NCBI GenBank assembly: GCA_015680685.1
Contig: MNCI01017854.1
Span: 1-64,000 of the forward strand
Direction of reading: 5' to 3'
DNA length: 64,000 bases
Origin: Gnetum montanum
Lineage: Eukaryota; Streptophyta; Gnetopsida; Gnetales; Gnetaceae
Shown here piece by piece: positions 11,086 to 24,014 of this stretch (position 1 is the stretch's first letter; every line of letters starts with the position of its first letter). Position numbers and translations under genes: made by a program. The notes below the pieces were generated by a model. That model saw only the letters and a program-made list of their open reading frames with translations. It was not told where the DNA came from and did no database searches.

Positions 11086-13390
11086 CAAGGATCTCAGATG
11101 CTCATCATGATCCTTATTATCTTGATTTCACTTCATATTTCATCAGGATGATTAGTTAAGGTGAAAAGGTATTCAAGGAAACATTGTTCTACCATGAAAG
11201 TGTTTAGCACCCATCATACTCCAAATTGCTCTTAAGGGGACGAAATTAAGTGAAGCACTTGGAGGTTATCATGTAACCAAACATATGATGAGACCCTATG
11301 AACCCACTAAGGAGTAGTCATGAAGGAAAAAAGTCATGGAGACTAGACATGAACAAGAGAAAGGAAAGAAGATCAACTCTTCTATTATTTTGGAAGAGCT
11401 AGATGGAGATGAATTCCTAGTTGAACATCTCCACCAAAATCATGAGTTATAATCACAAATGCCTATCATTTGATTAGATGAACCTGTCGAGCATTAATAA
11501 TTCTCTAAATTAGCAAAGACATTAAGAAGAAAGGCAGAATACTTAAGGCATGAGTAGGACTCAAGGCCAAGGATTCCTGCTAGACATTACAAGGAAGAAT
11601 ATTAGAGTCATCATAGGAGAACAAACCCAACACCATTCTCCTACAACCTCATATACATCCACATGATCTTCAACAAACTCTGATGCATGGAGATATAGGT
11701 ATAAGATAATGTTAGGGAGGAGAGGAGAGCTCATGACCTTTATGACCATCACTGAAGGCAATCTAACATCGAAGATGAAGGATATGAGTAGAGAAGACAC
11801 AAAGATTGTAGAGATCACGAGAGAGATGAGCACAGAAGGGGAAGATACTACAACCAAGCCCAGGAACCTGATCGAGATGATGAACCCCTGATGGCTACTT
11901 GGAGTAACATATAGGAAGCTATTTACATTCCAACCAAGCATTTGAGGGATAGTCAAATTAAGTGGCTTGACATGAACAACATGCCAAGATTTGAAGGTGG
12001 CTATAATGCTAATCTACAACATTACCTTCAAGCTTTCCATAATGCCTACAGCCTATAACACATCGAAAGTGAGTGGAAAAGGTTAAATCTATTTCCTAGA
12101 CACTTATGAAGGAGGTAGAAAACTAGTACAAATCACTGGAGCTTGAATTAATTAGACGTAGGAGTACCGTGCTAGAGCTCTTCAAAGATAACTATCAAAC
12201 TTATCCATGAGTGCCTAACTTAAAAAAATAGATCCAAGCATGGAAATAAGGGACTTATGAAACTCTTGATGTGGTAATGGGTAGATACTATTCACTATTG
12301 CATAGATGTCAAGACCATGGATTTTCACCAAGGGAACAACTCAGGCACATTGTAGATGGGCTATGGAGTAAAACCAGAGAGACTCTTGTGGTTTACACCT
12401 AAGGCAGAATTTCAGAATTGATTGTCCATCACATCTAAAGACTAACTGATCCAGTGGAAAAGGAAGAAGGTGAGCTAAGAAAAAGGGAATTAGCTAAGGA
12501 GTATAATAGAGATCCATCAGTTTGAAAGAGAGATGTATGAGTTTGCGATACATAAGAAGAGGAAATCTTGGATCAGGCCATCCAAAAGAAGACACTACCA
12601 ATTTAGAAATCTGTAAATGATATCATAACCAAAGTAGAGAAAATGTGGGATTTTGTTAATGAGAAATTTTCTATTGCATTAAATATTGTGAAGGAAAGAA
12701 TAGAGAAAGCCTTTGGAAAATGCAAAAATAAGAGGAAAAAGAAAGACTCTGGACAAAACAACAAAGTAGCTTCAATGGCTGAGTGCTTAGACACGAGCTC
12801 CATAGATGAAGAAGGTTGCATTATATGTTAGTAAAAACATCCCAATGTATGTTTTCTAGTCATGAAACATCTACAAGAGATAGGGGCATATGCACTTAAT
12901 TCCACATTTGTTAAAAAATAGATTCCCAAAAGGTTATCCTCAAGGTAACTACTGACAAAATTTCCAACCAATGTATTATCCTAGTAGAGCTTTGTTCCAA
13001 CCACAGGAGAACTATTATCAGCAGTGGAAACAACCTAAATTATGGCCTATGCTTCCACCACATCAACAATATGCATACATATAGCTAGATCCATATGGAT
13101 ATTTCATCCAACGTATAGTATCACTTGGTAATGTAATTGTTCAGATCCCACAGTACTATCCAGCAAAATATCATAGATCAATTCTACCAAGGATAGATCC
13201 AAACTCATATGTGCATCCACCAATAGTTGGTCATTCTAATCAACACTTAAATCTTGTACCACCAGTGCCACCTCCTATTATGCAGGGGGAATTGCCATCT
13301 CAACCATAGTAAAAGAATTCTAGCAGGGTAGTTATTATGCACGAGGAGATGGTTACCTATGAATCTCAACCTAGGAAATGACCATTCTTC
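11086..13390 (+). pseudogene. gag: E1 gag polyprotein, degraded
   Basis: The N-terminal part (from about 11086, YYLDFTSYF) resembles the N-terminus in E2 and E5 more than that of E3/E4. The core is clear at about 11945-12420 (MPRFEGGYNANLQHYLQAFH, then ESEWKRLNLFP, REQLRHIVDGLW). A lysine-rich stretch (12643-12770) leads to a zinc knuckle CIIC..KH...C at 12817-12852. A Pro/Gln/Tyr-rich tail runs to about 13320. There are more than ten stops, mostly TAG. In an active element gag packages the RNA and forms the particle. Confidence 0.82.
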
Positions 13391-13594
13391 AAAATGAGTC
13401 TGGAAAAGATTCAATAGATGGAAAACATGTCTAATTCCACCCCATATATATCAAATTCTTCTCAATACAACAAGCTTTTGACTTCATCAAGTTCAAATAT
13501 CATAACTGTCATGCTTACTTAGACAATAACTCATTAGATTAAGGTAGGGGCTCTCCCCTATAAGAGAAATGATCCAGGACATCCCTTAGTTTAT

Positions 13595-14004
13595 CTATAA
13601 ATAGTAAGACAAGAATCATGCAAATCTCTATTGGATTCTAGGTGAGGAGTGAGCCTGATATCTCAAGACATGTATTTGGCTTGGAATCTATAGCCACCAA
13701 AGAAAAGTAACATTCAGCTAGAGCTTAAAGACTAGTAAATCATAGTTCCACTTGGATAGGTGGATGATGTGATTACTACCATCAGTGGCTGGTCTTACCT
13801 TGATAATTTTTTAGTGATTTAGGTGGGAAAAAATATGTGGAAATTTCCAATTATCATGGGAAGAGCTTTTCTTAGCACCATGGATGCGAAGATCAGAATT
13901 CATGATTTTTCCTTCAAAATTTCTAAGGAAGATGAAGCTAGAATCATACAGAGACAAAGAGTTCCATTTATTGCATACAATGAGAATGAGTGCAATTGTA
14001 TGTA
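13595..14004 (+). pseudogene. E1 aspartic protease
   Basis: Starts around LLDS..GVSLISQDMY, where relatives have LLDFGSGVNLISHDMY (E2) and FDSGSSVNLISHEMY (E5). TTISGWSYLDNFLVI, FPIIMGRAFLSTMDAKIRIH and the tail VPFIAYNENECN follow. The catalytic D-S/T-G is disrupted by a stop after SR. In an active element it cuts gag-pol. Assigned by position and these motifs. Confidence 0.8.
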
Positions 14005-14279
14005 AAGAATATAGGATATCAAATGAAAGGATATTATGACATGCAATAGCCACCCAACAAGAGGGTAGAAACAAGATGCGTGGAAAATTGTCTATATGTA
14101 GTAGCCACCCAACAAGAGGGCACCTAGTGGCTAAGAATAAGTGAATAAAATCAATTTGACAAGTACATGGAACTAGAAGAATAAATTGTTAGTGCTTATG
14201 TTGTAGAAATTGCTAAGTTAGAATAGATAAGGAAAGGGCACTCAAATTAATTAGGAAGAAGAAATAGACTAGGGACATG

Positions 14280-15540
14280 TGGAGATCCCAGACATAATGG
14301 AACTAGAACTGTTGGAATTGAAAGCCCTACTAGTAACATTAGAATATGCATTTTTGAACAACAAGGAGTTGGTAATTATCAATGTCAACCTAGAAAAGGA
14401 ATAGAAAAGGAAACTGCTGGAAGTGCTTAATAGATGGCCCACAACATTTGTGTGGTGTTATGATGTGATCATGGGAATTGATGCATGAATTTGTCAAGAT
14501 TGGATCTACACTGATCCTACAGTCAAACCACAATACCAACCTCAATTAAGGCTCAATCCTAAATTGAAGGAGGTAGTCAAGTAAGAATTGGAGAAATTGC
14601 TAAAGACAGGCTTCATCTATCCTATTGCAGATAGTGAATGGGTAAGTTCTTTAGTGACTGTTCCAAAGAAAGAGGGCAAATGACATGTCTACATTAATTT
14701 TCAGATGTTAAACTCTACCACATTCAAGGATCACTTCCATTTTCCATTTGTTGATTAGGTCCTTGATACTATTTGTAGGATATGAGTATTATAGTTTTTT
14801 AGATGGATATAGTAGATACAATCAGATCCACATTGAACTTGAAGACAAGGAGAATACAACATTGACCAGTCCATGGGGAACGTTTGCCTATAGATAGATG
14901 TCCTTTAGTCTTTGCAATGCACCAGTCACCTTTTGGAGATTAGTATTAAGTATCTTCCAGAAGCAGATAGGCAATGGTGTTGAAGTATTTATGGATGATT
15001 TTTCAATATACGAGCTAGATTTCAAATAAGCACTAGACCAATTAGAGCAGGTACTTAAGAGATGTGTTGAAACCAATCTAAAGCTCAACTAGAAGAAGAG
15101 CCAACTCATGGTCTAGGAAGACATAGTGCTAGGACATAAAATCTCTAAGAAAGATGTTGAGGTAGATTCTGAAAAGATTAGAGTTATCTAAAATATCACT
15201 CAATGGCCACATATAGTGAAAGATGTAAGATTATTTTTAGGTCATTTGGGATAGTATATGAGATTCATTGAAAATTGTTCAAATATAACCAAATTGGATG
15301 TAGAACTCATGAAAAAAGATGCACCCTTTGAGTGGATTGGGTCATGTAAAAAGATATTCAAAGCTTTGAAGCAAAAATTAGTAGTGACACAAATCTTCCA
15401 AGCTTTAGATTGGTCAAGACCCTTTCATATCATGATTGATGCTTCTAACTATGCACTTGGTGTAGTACTAACACAACTCAATGATCAAAAAAGACCATAC
15501 TACATACACTATGTGAGAAGGAGCATCACTAGAGCATAAT
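14280..15540 (+). pseudogene. pol: E1 RT and first part of RNase H
   Basis: The linker ELLELKALLVTLEYAFLNN leads to RT. Visible motifs are GFIYPIADSEWVS, VPKKEGK, FKDHF.FPFVD, FLDGYSRYNQI, SPWGTFAY, SLCNAPVTF and the active-site variant FMDDFSIY (about 14988-15011). Then come GHKISKKDVEVDSEKIRVI, LGHLG, FIENCSNI and the RNase H start ALDWSRPFHIMIDASNYALG. E2 is inserted at 15540/15541. The frame resumes at 38025 with LNYTTTKKDLLVV. Stops are mostly TAG, often where relatives have Q or W. Confidence 0.88.
15536..15540. other. Target-site duplication of E2, left copy (ATAAT)
   Basis: ATAAT precedes the E2 LTR start TGATAAATTG. It is repeated at 38020-38024 after the E2 3' LTR end ACTCATTA. Joining the two sides restores the RNase H reading frame of E1. 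Confidence 0.88.
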
Positions 15541-16448
15541 TGATAAATTGTAGTTGGCTATGTTGTTGAGGCCTCATCAACTAGGCCCCGTTGACTAGGC
15601 CCCATCGTTGCATCATTTCATGCATTGATGTGGCCCCATTGATGTAGGGTTTATTCTTGCTTATAAATATGTGCCCATCAATTGCATTTATGGCATTCAA
15701 GTTATAGTAGTAGTGATGCTCTTGCAGTTTTTCCATTTGAGAGTTAGAATATTTTCCCAAGTGCCCATAGTAGGAGTCATTGAGTGTATGGATCTTTATT
15801 CAAGCATTGTTATACCTAAGGACGACAGTGTGTATGGCAATAAAGATGATCTTCTTGATAAACCTTGTAGCATTTTGGATAGTTTTGATATTTCATTCAT
15901 GCATTTAATGCTTTTAATTATTTATTTAATATTTTCTATTAATTAAGCCAATTAAGTGATTAAGCAAGATAAGCTAGATAGATTAAATACATAAGTATGA
16001 CTACTTTGAGTGTAACATGTATTCACTTTGTAATTCCAATAGCATTATTGCTTGGTGCACTTAGTAGCGTAGCACTTGGTAACCCAGCATTGGATACGTG
16101 ATTTCAAAACATGTACGAAAAGTGGGACCAAATGCTTATGTTAGGACTAGTTAGAGAGACTAGTTAGTTAGTTAAATAAAATTAATTATTAAATTGCTTT
16201 ATCTCTCTCTTCAAGCACCAAAGAACATAAAACATAGAAGGATAAAAATCATATGCCTTGATTACACTTAACCATACCTTTGTACTTCACAAGTATAATT
16301 GGGAAGATAATGAATGACCTTAGGGCAAGATTCACTTCTTAGAATACTAGCATATTGGAAACTGTTGAGTCCATAGAATTCGATTGGATCACATGTAAAC
16401 ACTTTGTTATTGGTATGGTTGGACGTAGGGGTACCTTGACGTTCATCA
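15541..16448 (+). repeat. E2 5' LTR
   Basis: 908 bp. The U3 has repeated AGGCC(T/C)C / TAGGCCCC / CATTGATG boxes (15567-15650) and a TATA-like TTATAAATATG (15660-15670). It ends GTTCATCA before the primer site. It is slightly longer than the 3' copy because of extra U3 box sequence. Confidence 0.88.
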
Positions 16449-16449
16449 T

Positions 16450-16467
16450 TAGTGCCATTGCCAAGGA
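16450..16467 (+). other. E2 primer-binding site, tRNA-Asp type
   Basis: TAGTGCCATTGCCAAGGA starts two bases after the LTR end and matches the tRNA-Asp complement apart from a few transitions. Confidence 0.75.
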
Positions 16468-16616
16468 CTCTGTTTGTTAAAATGTGTACTATCTAAGATT
16501 AGTAAACATTATTAATATTGTTGAACAAACCCAAGGTTAACATCACTTTCACATGACATATAATTACAAAAAAACATTGATAATTTTAATTGGTTGCAAA
16601 ATTTCCTCTTCTTCTC

Positions 16617-18830
16617 ACAGGCATGAAGATGTTAAATTGTTGGTCACATAAGAGTGCAAAGTGGTATATACTCATCTAGATGAGTATGTACCTAACTTCA
16701 CCTTCATCCTACACTAGGATGAGCAATTGCGATGGCATGATATTAAGGGCAACATTGTAATGACCCTCGCTACTTCAAACACTTAAGAAGTTAGGCATCC
16801 ACGATCTTAAAGATGAGTACGTTGTGCAAGATTATGACTTCTAGGACTATCGTCCCACTAACACACAACATAGTAGAGATGGACATCAAGAAAAACACCA
16901 TGAGTTTGCAAAGGAGAAACACTTTACTAATCCCTTGTTCCTACTAAACCAAAGAAACAATGAGAATCCTCCCTCTAGGGGTTCTCAACATGGAGATTCT
17001 CCACCCCATGTTATTGGTGATGAGGGTGTGGCCCTAAACCTACGATACACTATTAATAAACTAGGTCTAGAAAAACGTGATAGTGAAGGTAGGGACTCAA
17101 GCAAACATCATGATGGAAAGGGATCAAAGGATGATGGTTGCAATGAGTAAAGAGGTGGTGGTGAACACTGCAGTGGTGGTGGTGGTCCATCTTCCTTTTC
17201 ATCTGATTCCAAACATTCCTCTTCATCTACTGGTTTTAATAGAAGCCATCCTAAAAATAATCATGATGAAGGTGATCAACAAAACAACAATGACTGTAGA
17301 GGCCACTAAGAACATAGGGGTGTCAAGAACCATCATTTGCACCATCAATGCAATGATGATGATGAACCTTTGTTGGTGAATCGAAGCATGCTTAACATTG
17401 CAGAGGTAGTAAAGATTCAAACAAGGCATGTGAAAGATAGTCGGATCAACTGCTTAGATAAGAACAATATCCCAAGATTTGAGGGGGGATATAATTTTGA
17501 TCTACAAACACATCTACAAACTTTCCATGATGCTTGTGCCTTACAGAACATTGAAAATGATTAGTAGCATCTTAAGCTCTTTCCTAGGACACTCATTAAG
17601 GAAGATGAAAGTTAGTACAAGTTTTTAGAGCTAGAATTTATTTGTTGAGGAAGTATAATGCCCGAGCTCTTTAATGATAAATACCAAACATACTCTAGAG
17701 TGTCCAATTTGAGAAGGCAAATCCAAGTCTAGAAATAGAAAACACACGAACCCTTGGATGCTATCATGGGCAAATATTATTCTCTCTTGCATTGATTCCT
17801 TGGCCATGATTATTCTCAAAGGGAGCAACTCTGCCACATCATAGATGGACTTAGAGTAGAAACAAGAAGAACTTTCGAGGTTTATGCCCGAGGAAGACTT
17901 TTTGAATTAAGAGCTCATCAGATCCAAAGGCTTATAGAGTCGGTAGCAAAAGAACAAGGTGAGTTGCAAAAAAAGGAAAGTGCAAAAAAGTATAATAGGG
18001 ACCCTTCCATAAGAAAATAGAAGGTCTAATTCTATGATGAGGATCCACCACTTGATGAAGTGGTAAATAGGAAAACCTTGCCCATAAAAAATTTGTTTCT
18101 AATATTTTGGCAAAGGTTGATAAATTATGGAACTCTTTGGATAAAAAATTCCAAACCATTATGAAGATTGCTAAAGCATTCAAAGAATAGAATATTGATT
18201 ATGACCGCAGGAGGCGAAAAGAAGCTGAACATGCCTACCTAAGAGATAAGGCCAAAGCTGCCACAATAGAAGAAGTTGAAGACAGACTTTGAAGATGATG
18301 ATAGATGTGACATTTGTCAATATAAACATTCTAAAGGATGTTACCCTATGATGTCACACTTATAAGAGTCTGGGGTGTACACGCTCAATCCTCAATTAGC
18401 ACATAGGCAAGCATCTAAATGATTATCTTATCCTCAAGGCAATCCAAGGTAGTTCCACTAGCAACAATATTCTTATTATCCAAGTGGAACTCCACCACAA
18501 CCATATGAGTAATACCAATAGTGGCACCAACCACAATCATGGGGGATGCCATCGCCAAGACAACAATACCCTTACAAGCAATCATTTCCATATGGGTACT
18601 ATGTTCAGCAACTTATTTCTCCACAAAGCGTTGCAAGCCATGCCTCATTCCAAATCACTATTACCCTCTAGAGTGCCATCAAACTCATTCACCATCTACT
18701 CAAGGTGAGCACCCATATCCATACCATCCTCTGCATCCATCTACACACATCCCTTTACCCTCTAACCAATTACCTCCTACTCTATCTATGCAAGGTGAAA
18801 TTCCTCCATAGCCACAAGAATGAAATGCTA
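16617..18830 (+). pseudogene. gag: E2 gag polyprotein, degraded
   Basis: The N-terminal region (ECKVVYTHLDEYV, 16650-16690) matches E5. A Ser/His/Asp-rich variable part (16935-17340) precedes the core at about 17405-17565 (IPRFEGGYNFDLQTHLQTFH) and 17820-17930 (REQLCHIIDGLRVETRRTFE, YARGRLFELRAHQIQRLIE). A lysine-rich linker and the knuckle CDICQYKHSKGC (18306-18341) follow, then a Pro/Gln/Tyr-rich tail (18430-18810). Stops and frame changes interrupt it. The frames 18484-18708 and 18521-18811 are pieces of this tail. Confidence 0.82.
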
Positions 18831-19099
18831 TGAGGGTTGTGAATTTACAATCAGCTTTCTAACTAAGTGGTTCAAACAACCGTTCTAGGAAACAACCATT
18901 TTTCCAACCTAACAGTGCTCCCAAACCCTCACAACCTAATGTGGCTCATCACCCTGTATCTTCAACACCCTCATCCTTTGCATCAAAAATATTCAAGTGC
19001 CTTTCAAACTAAATGCCTCCTCAGATCAAGAATTTGATGTTAAATCATGCTATTTTTGATTGGATCAAGGTTGGCAATCTTCCCATGAAATGATCTAAT

Positions 19100-19540
19100 C
19101 CAAGAAGTCCTCTTATTTACTTGCAAATCACTAGATATGATCCATGCAAAGCTCTTCTTGATTTTGGTTCTGGTGTCAACCTTATCTCCCATGACATGTA
19201 CAAAGCCTAGAACCTACTACCTCTCAAGAAGAGCAACATTCATTTGGAGTTGATTGACTAGTCAATCATTATTCCTTTGGAATTAGTTGAGGACATTGTA
19301 ACCATAGTTAGTGGATGGTCCTATCCCACTGACTTTTTGGTGATCAATGTTAAGAATTGCAAAGGTGACTTCCCCATCATTATGGGAAGGGCATGGTTAA
19401 GCACGGTTGATGTGAAAATGAGCATAAGGGATCTTTCCTTGGAAATCTATAAGGAAAATGAATTTGGAAGGCTAGACAAGAAGCATGTTCCATGCATTAC
19501 ATATAATGATACTGGGTGCAATTACGTGCAGAAAATTTGA
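19100..19540 (+). pseudogene. E2 aspartic protease
   Basis: LLDFGSGVNLISHDMYKA at about 19154-19207 gives the active-site region, with DFG in place of D-S/T-G. The stretch 19277-19540 is open: ELVEDIVTIVSGWSYPTDFL, FPIIMGRAWLSTVDVKM, then CITYNDTGCNYVQKI. Order and spacing match E1 and E5. The protease would process gag-pol. Confidence 0.82.
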
Positions 19541-19559
19541 TCCGTCAAAAGTACATTCA

Positions 19560-20242
19560 TCAACACATGTAATCAGTATGCACAAGAAATAGATCTCTAG
19601 AGTTGTCTATACACAACAACAACAAAACATGAGGGTACCCAGTGGCTGACAGCGAACTCTAACAATAGCACATTATGCATAGAACCAATTGAGATCTTGA
19701 CATGTGCTTATATTGAAGGCATGGATGAACTTGAGCAAGTTCATCACCAACGTTTTGATGATGAAAATGATTATACCTATTGGAGAGAGTTTGAAATCCT
19801 TGATAATTTCAAGCAAGAGCCCCTAGAGTTAAAAACTCTACCAGCTGTCATGGGGTATGCATTTTTAAACAATGAAAGCTAGTTATCATCAATGGCAAAC
19901 TTGCTCTAAAACAAAAAGAAAAGCTGTTAAAGGTAGTCAACAAATTATCAATAGCCTTTGCTTGGTCATATTTTGAGTTGATTGGAATTGATCCATGGAT
20001 ATGCTAGTAATGCATTTACACTGACCTGACCATGAAGCTAAGAAGGTAGTCACAAAGGTGATTGAACACTAAGCTGAAATAGATCGTCAAGGTGAAAATA
20101 GAACAACCCCTCAAGGTGTGGTTTAGCTATGCCATCACAGATAGTGAGTGGGTTAGCCCACTCATAATTGTGCCAAAGAAAGGTGGTAAGTGGTGGGTCT
20201 GCATTGACTTTAAGATGTTGAATATGGAAATATTTAAAGATC
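19560..20242 (+). pseudogene. pol: E2 pol linker and RT N-terminus
   Basis: The linker 19697-19882 (TCAYIEGMDELEQVHHQ, EFEILDNFKQEPLELKTLP) is shared with E5. RT begins with IGIDPWIC, then FSYAITDSEWVSPLIIVPKK, GGKWWVCIDFKMLNMEIFKD. It breaks at 20242, inside the KDHFP motif, where E4 enters. The downstream half is at 29497. Confidence 0.85.
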
Positions 20243-21116
20243 AAGGTACCCCTCTATACAACCACATGAATCACAAGTGTTCACAAATGATCTGATTGCA
20301 TTCTTTGGATGGGACTAATTATATATCTAAATCGCTATGTTTTGATCGTAGTTTGCTGTCTTCCGACTTGGACTAGTGGTAGCTTTGTCATATATGATTT
20401 AGTCCAATGCGAGGCATATGATAGATGTATCCTAATCCTAAGCTTCTCCTAATGACAATAAAGAGATAAATTAATTAATTTAATAAATAGTGGAAAGTAA
20501 AATCTACACTAGCCTATGTGTGATGAGTATTTGTTCCTAGCCATCCATGCATACCTTGGACTTCACATAACTATCGATGGGATTACCAAGCACACATCGT
20601 TGGGCTTACCAAATGATACATTGCTGAGTTATCAAGTAATTATACTTAAGTGCTTGCGATTATTCATACTCATTCTGCTTAATGACAGAAATCGTAAAGA
20701 GCAAAAAATGGAAACATTACTAAGGAAAATAGCAAATAATTAAATAATTTAAAGCAATAATAAATCTAAGTGGATGATCTAATGATGGAAGTAATCTCAA
20801 TCTTTATTTCTAGTCATGTAAAGTGTCCAAATATGTCACACTTGAATAAGGATGTCGTACAATTACAAACATCACACTATAGGCATGCATTGGGAAATAG
20901 TAGAATGAAAAATCAACAATATATGAGAAAGCTAACTAAAATCTAAAATAAAACTATGTCCCAACCATGCATCCAAGTGTTGTATTTATAGGCTAGCATG
21001 GAGGAGATAATATCAAATATCCAACATCATTTCATGGAACTCAATATCGCATATCTAATATTGAGGCTCCGATATCAAATATCTAATATCAGAGTTGACC
21101 AAATCATGACTCATCA
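20243..21116 (-). repeat. E4 3' LTR, outer end eroded
   Basis: Aligns to 28624-29496 but begins at AAGGTACC, lacking the terminal TGATGAGCGATG. The high end reads GACTCATCA, followed by the polypurine tract (minus AGTTGTGGGGGTA, plus 21117-21129). The U3 holds GATATC/GATATT boxes (21009-21090). The frames 20092-20295 and 20516-20743 extend into or lie in this LTR and are not genes as such. Confidence 0.87.
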
Positions 21117-21309
21117 TACCCCCACAACTGAATGAAAACTTTTCCTTGAGTTAAAGAAAATGAGGAATATGTTCTTTACAAAATATTAGGAAGGTATGGA
21201 ATTATTGACTGACTCAAACAATCAAATAAAAAAATGGAATCCTACATGCCACAATATTGTTTTACAAAACTTTGGATGTAACATTACAAGACACAAAAAT
21301 GGGAAGCTC

Positions 21310-24014
21310 ATGTAGTTCCTGGAGGTGGTGGATCCTTCATCGGTTACTTCACTTTGTTGCTAGGCTTATAAAATTTATAGCAGTTGAGTAATGCCTACAA
21401 CTTTTCTTCTTATATCCTTGGATCATGTACTATCTAGGCCACTAAATAGATGTGTGCTAGCACTGGTACATCCCAAGAACATGCCAACTACGAGAACATC
21501 TTGTTGGCCTTCACATACCAGGTCGCAAACTACTATCATTCCTTCTCAAAGGCCCTAGCCTTTTCTTTTATCTCATGATGATTAATTAATCTCTAGGGTA
21601 GGTCTCAGGGAACATCCTTTTGAACATGGTAATGAGATTTGATCACTTCTAATTTTGAGTTTGCTACATGAAGCTTTTGCAAAGCTGCTTTTCTGTTTGC
21701 AAACTCTTTCTCGTATAATGCGTAGGTGGTTTCTACTTGTTGCTCTAATTCATTCCTTGGTTGACTTGCTGTTAACATGACAAGGTTGGCATATCTAAGG
21801 TTAGCCAACACCATTTATTCCTTTAAATCCTTAAGCTATAGGTCTTTATTCTTCACTTCCACTTGCTGGACCAAGGCATAACTATTGAAGATGGGTTGTT
21901 AATCAAGATTTTGCATTGACATGGATCCAGTGTAGGCTTTGGCCATCTAGATTTTCTTTTTGTTGATTTGCTTATACATGCCTACTTGGTCCCAAAAGTT
22001 TTCTTTTAGCTTTTCATGTTTCTTGGCCTCATTCTACCATGCACTTATTTTGATTGTAAATTTTTGTTAAATGGTGTGAACCTCCTCCATTAAGAGGGTT
22101 CTGTTTTCTTTGGCCAATTTGTTTATATCCTGGTTGATCCTCATTAGTTGTTCTCTCAATTAATGGACACTTTTATCCAAAACATTCTTTTATTTTTCTA
22201 TGGTGGTTAAACTTGAATTTTCGGTAGCAAGCTATTTATTCTCTTCATGGGTAGTGGTCAATGCCTTTTTATGAGCATAAGATTACGCTTCTACAGTGGA
22301 AGCATTTCAGAATACCTTCTCCTTTTCCTACTCCACAGCTTTGTTCTTCTCGAGTAACTTGTTTAGCTACTCTGTTATGAATAGGTCTAGCTGGTTAGGT
22401 GCAATAAATCTAATAAGGTCTTGCATTTCAGCTCTTAGGGCGACTAGCACTTGTTGTAAACATTACACTTCTACTTTTGCATGTTCTGCCTTGATCTTAG
22501 CCATCACAAACTTTCCTTTAGTAGTCATGAGGTTTGATTGTGCTATAGTGACATCACTAGGGATGTTAACATTACTTATCCTATCTATAGTAATCAATCT
22601 AACACATCCTAATCATTTGTAGAATTCATTGAAGTCCCAGCAAGCATTTGCACATCTTTGGTCCCAGTCAAATCGATTGAAGGCACAACAAGCACATCAA
22701 ATGATTCCTTAATGTGATCCATTATTACTTTTGCTACACTTACAATATCTTGATTCTATGTAATCATCACTATGGCACCTTCTCCTATTTCAAGCATCAC
22801 TTAGAAGGATGTGGTGTTACTAGAGATTTGCTGTGACCATTGGGATTCTATTCATGATTGTAGCAAGATCTATCCTATTGTTGGATCTATTGACACAATG
22901 GGCTACACGATGTTGTTAAGGACTCTAAAGAGGCTTGACTCTCTACTTTTCTAGCTAAGCGTTTTAGCAATTTTCTGCAAGTGGCTCATTGTTGGCTTGT
23001 AGTCTTGTGGTAATGAAGGTGGAACCTGTGGCTTGTGATGGTTTGCTTCTTTCTTTGGTTCTACTTCCTTCTTTGGTTCTTGTTGCTCACCAAGGTCTTT
23101 CCTTGGTGTTGCTAATTTAAGAAATTCAATGAAAGAAGCATTTTAAGTCTTCCTGGGAATGTCATTTGTGCACCCCAAGATTCTAGTACGCTTACAAAGC
23201 TTCTTGATGAGGCAAGGAAATGGAAGTATTTGCTTCCCTGCCTTCTTCTCTTCAAACCACCTTTGAATTTTGTGCAACATAACCAGGGAAGGTTAGCCAT
23301 GTATTTACCTATTAGTATGGCACTTTCCTTGGCCGTGTACCTAAAAATCCTATTAAGCCCTTTTGTGGGGAAGAGGTGATATGTCCCTATCTTGAAATAG
23401 GTCCTCTCCTCTAGAGTCAATTCCTTATATGTTTTATCATTCTTGTTGTATTTCCACCTTAGCCATAGCTTTCTAGTGTTGGGGTTAGCTCTTATGGAAA
23501 GATGGGCTAGCTTAGCCCCCTCATTTGGTAGATTAAGAGCTTTGGCGATTGCTTTGATTGAGAATGAAACATTCACTCCACAAATTTTAATAATGGTGCC
23601 TTCTTCTTTATTGTGCTAGAATTTTATGTTTTTCCAAGATACTACTCATAATTGTATGAAAGAATAAGCCACAAGGGTGATGCCTAAAGTTGCATTCAAA
23701 CCACATTTGGATTAAACTCCATAAATGGGCCAAAGTTCATCTCCATGATGACTATGCTCAACATGGATTTTTTCTTGAATGGATTTAAGGAATTTTATAG
23801 ATAATGTGAGGCATTGTCCCTGCGCAAGAGCTTGGGATTCTGTGGCCTCTCCTTGGATTGACTGCCTAGTAACAGAAGCTTTTTGATGGATGCTGAAGGA
23901 TTGGGATTTCTACTCCTCTAACTCCACATGCTTGCCTTATTGACCCCTACCACCCATTGGCCATTTGGTAGATCCTTGCAAATGTCCTACTTGAGCTCCT
24001 CTTTTTGGAGCCAT
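21310..24014 (-). pseudogene. E4 ORF3 accessory protein, nearly full length
   Basis: ATG at 24014-24012 (MAPKRGAQ) follows directly after a TTGATTGTAG acceptor-like site. The N-terminal domain is open at 23576-23112 (SFSIKAIAKALNLPNEGAKL, LTLEERTYFKI, FPTKGLNRI, ILIGK.MANLP). A long Lys/Glu/Gln-rich helical region follows, for example 21814-21605 (NELEQQVETTYALYEKEFAN). Near 21500 the tail has a SWDVPVLAH-like motif and a Pro-rich end. No signal peptide or membrane segment is seen. Several TAG stops break it. The plus-strand frame 22296-22622 is its antisense shadow. Function unknown. The N-terminal part vaguely recalls the putative plant transposon domain described downstream of pol in some Athila elements. 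Confidence 0.78.
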
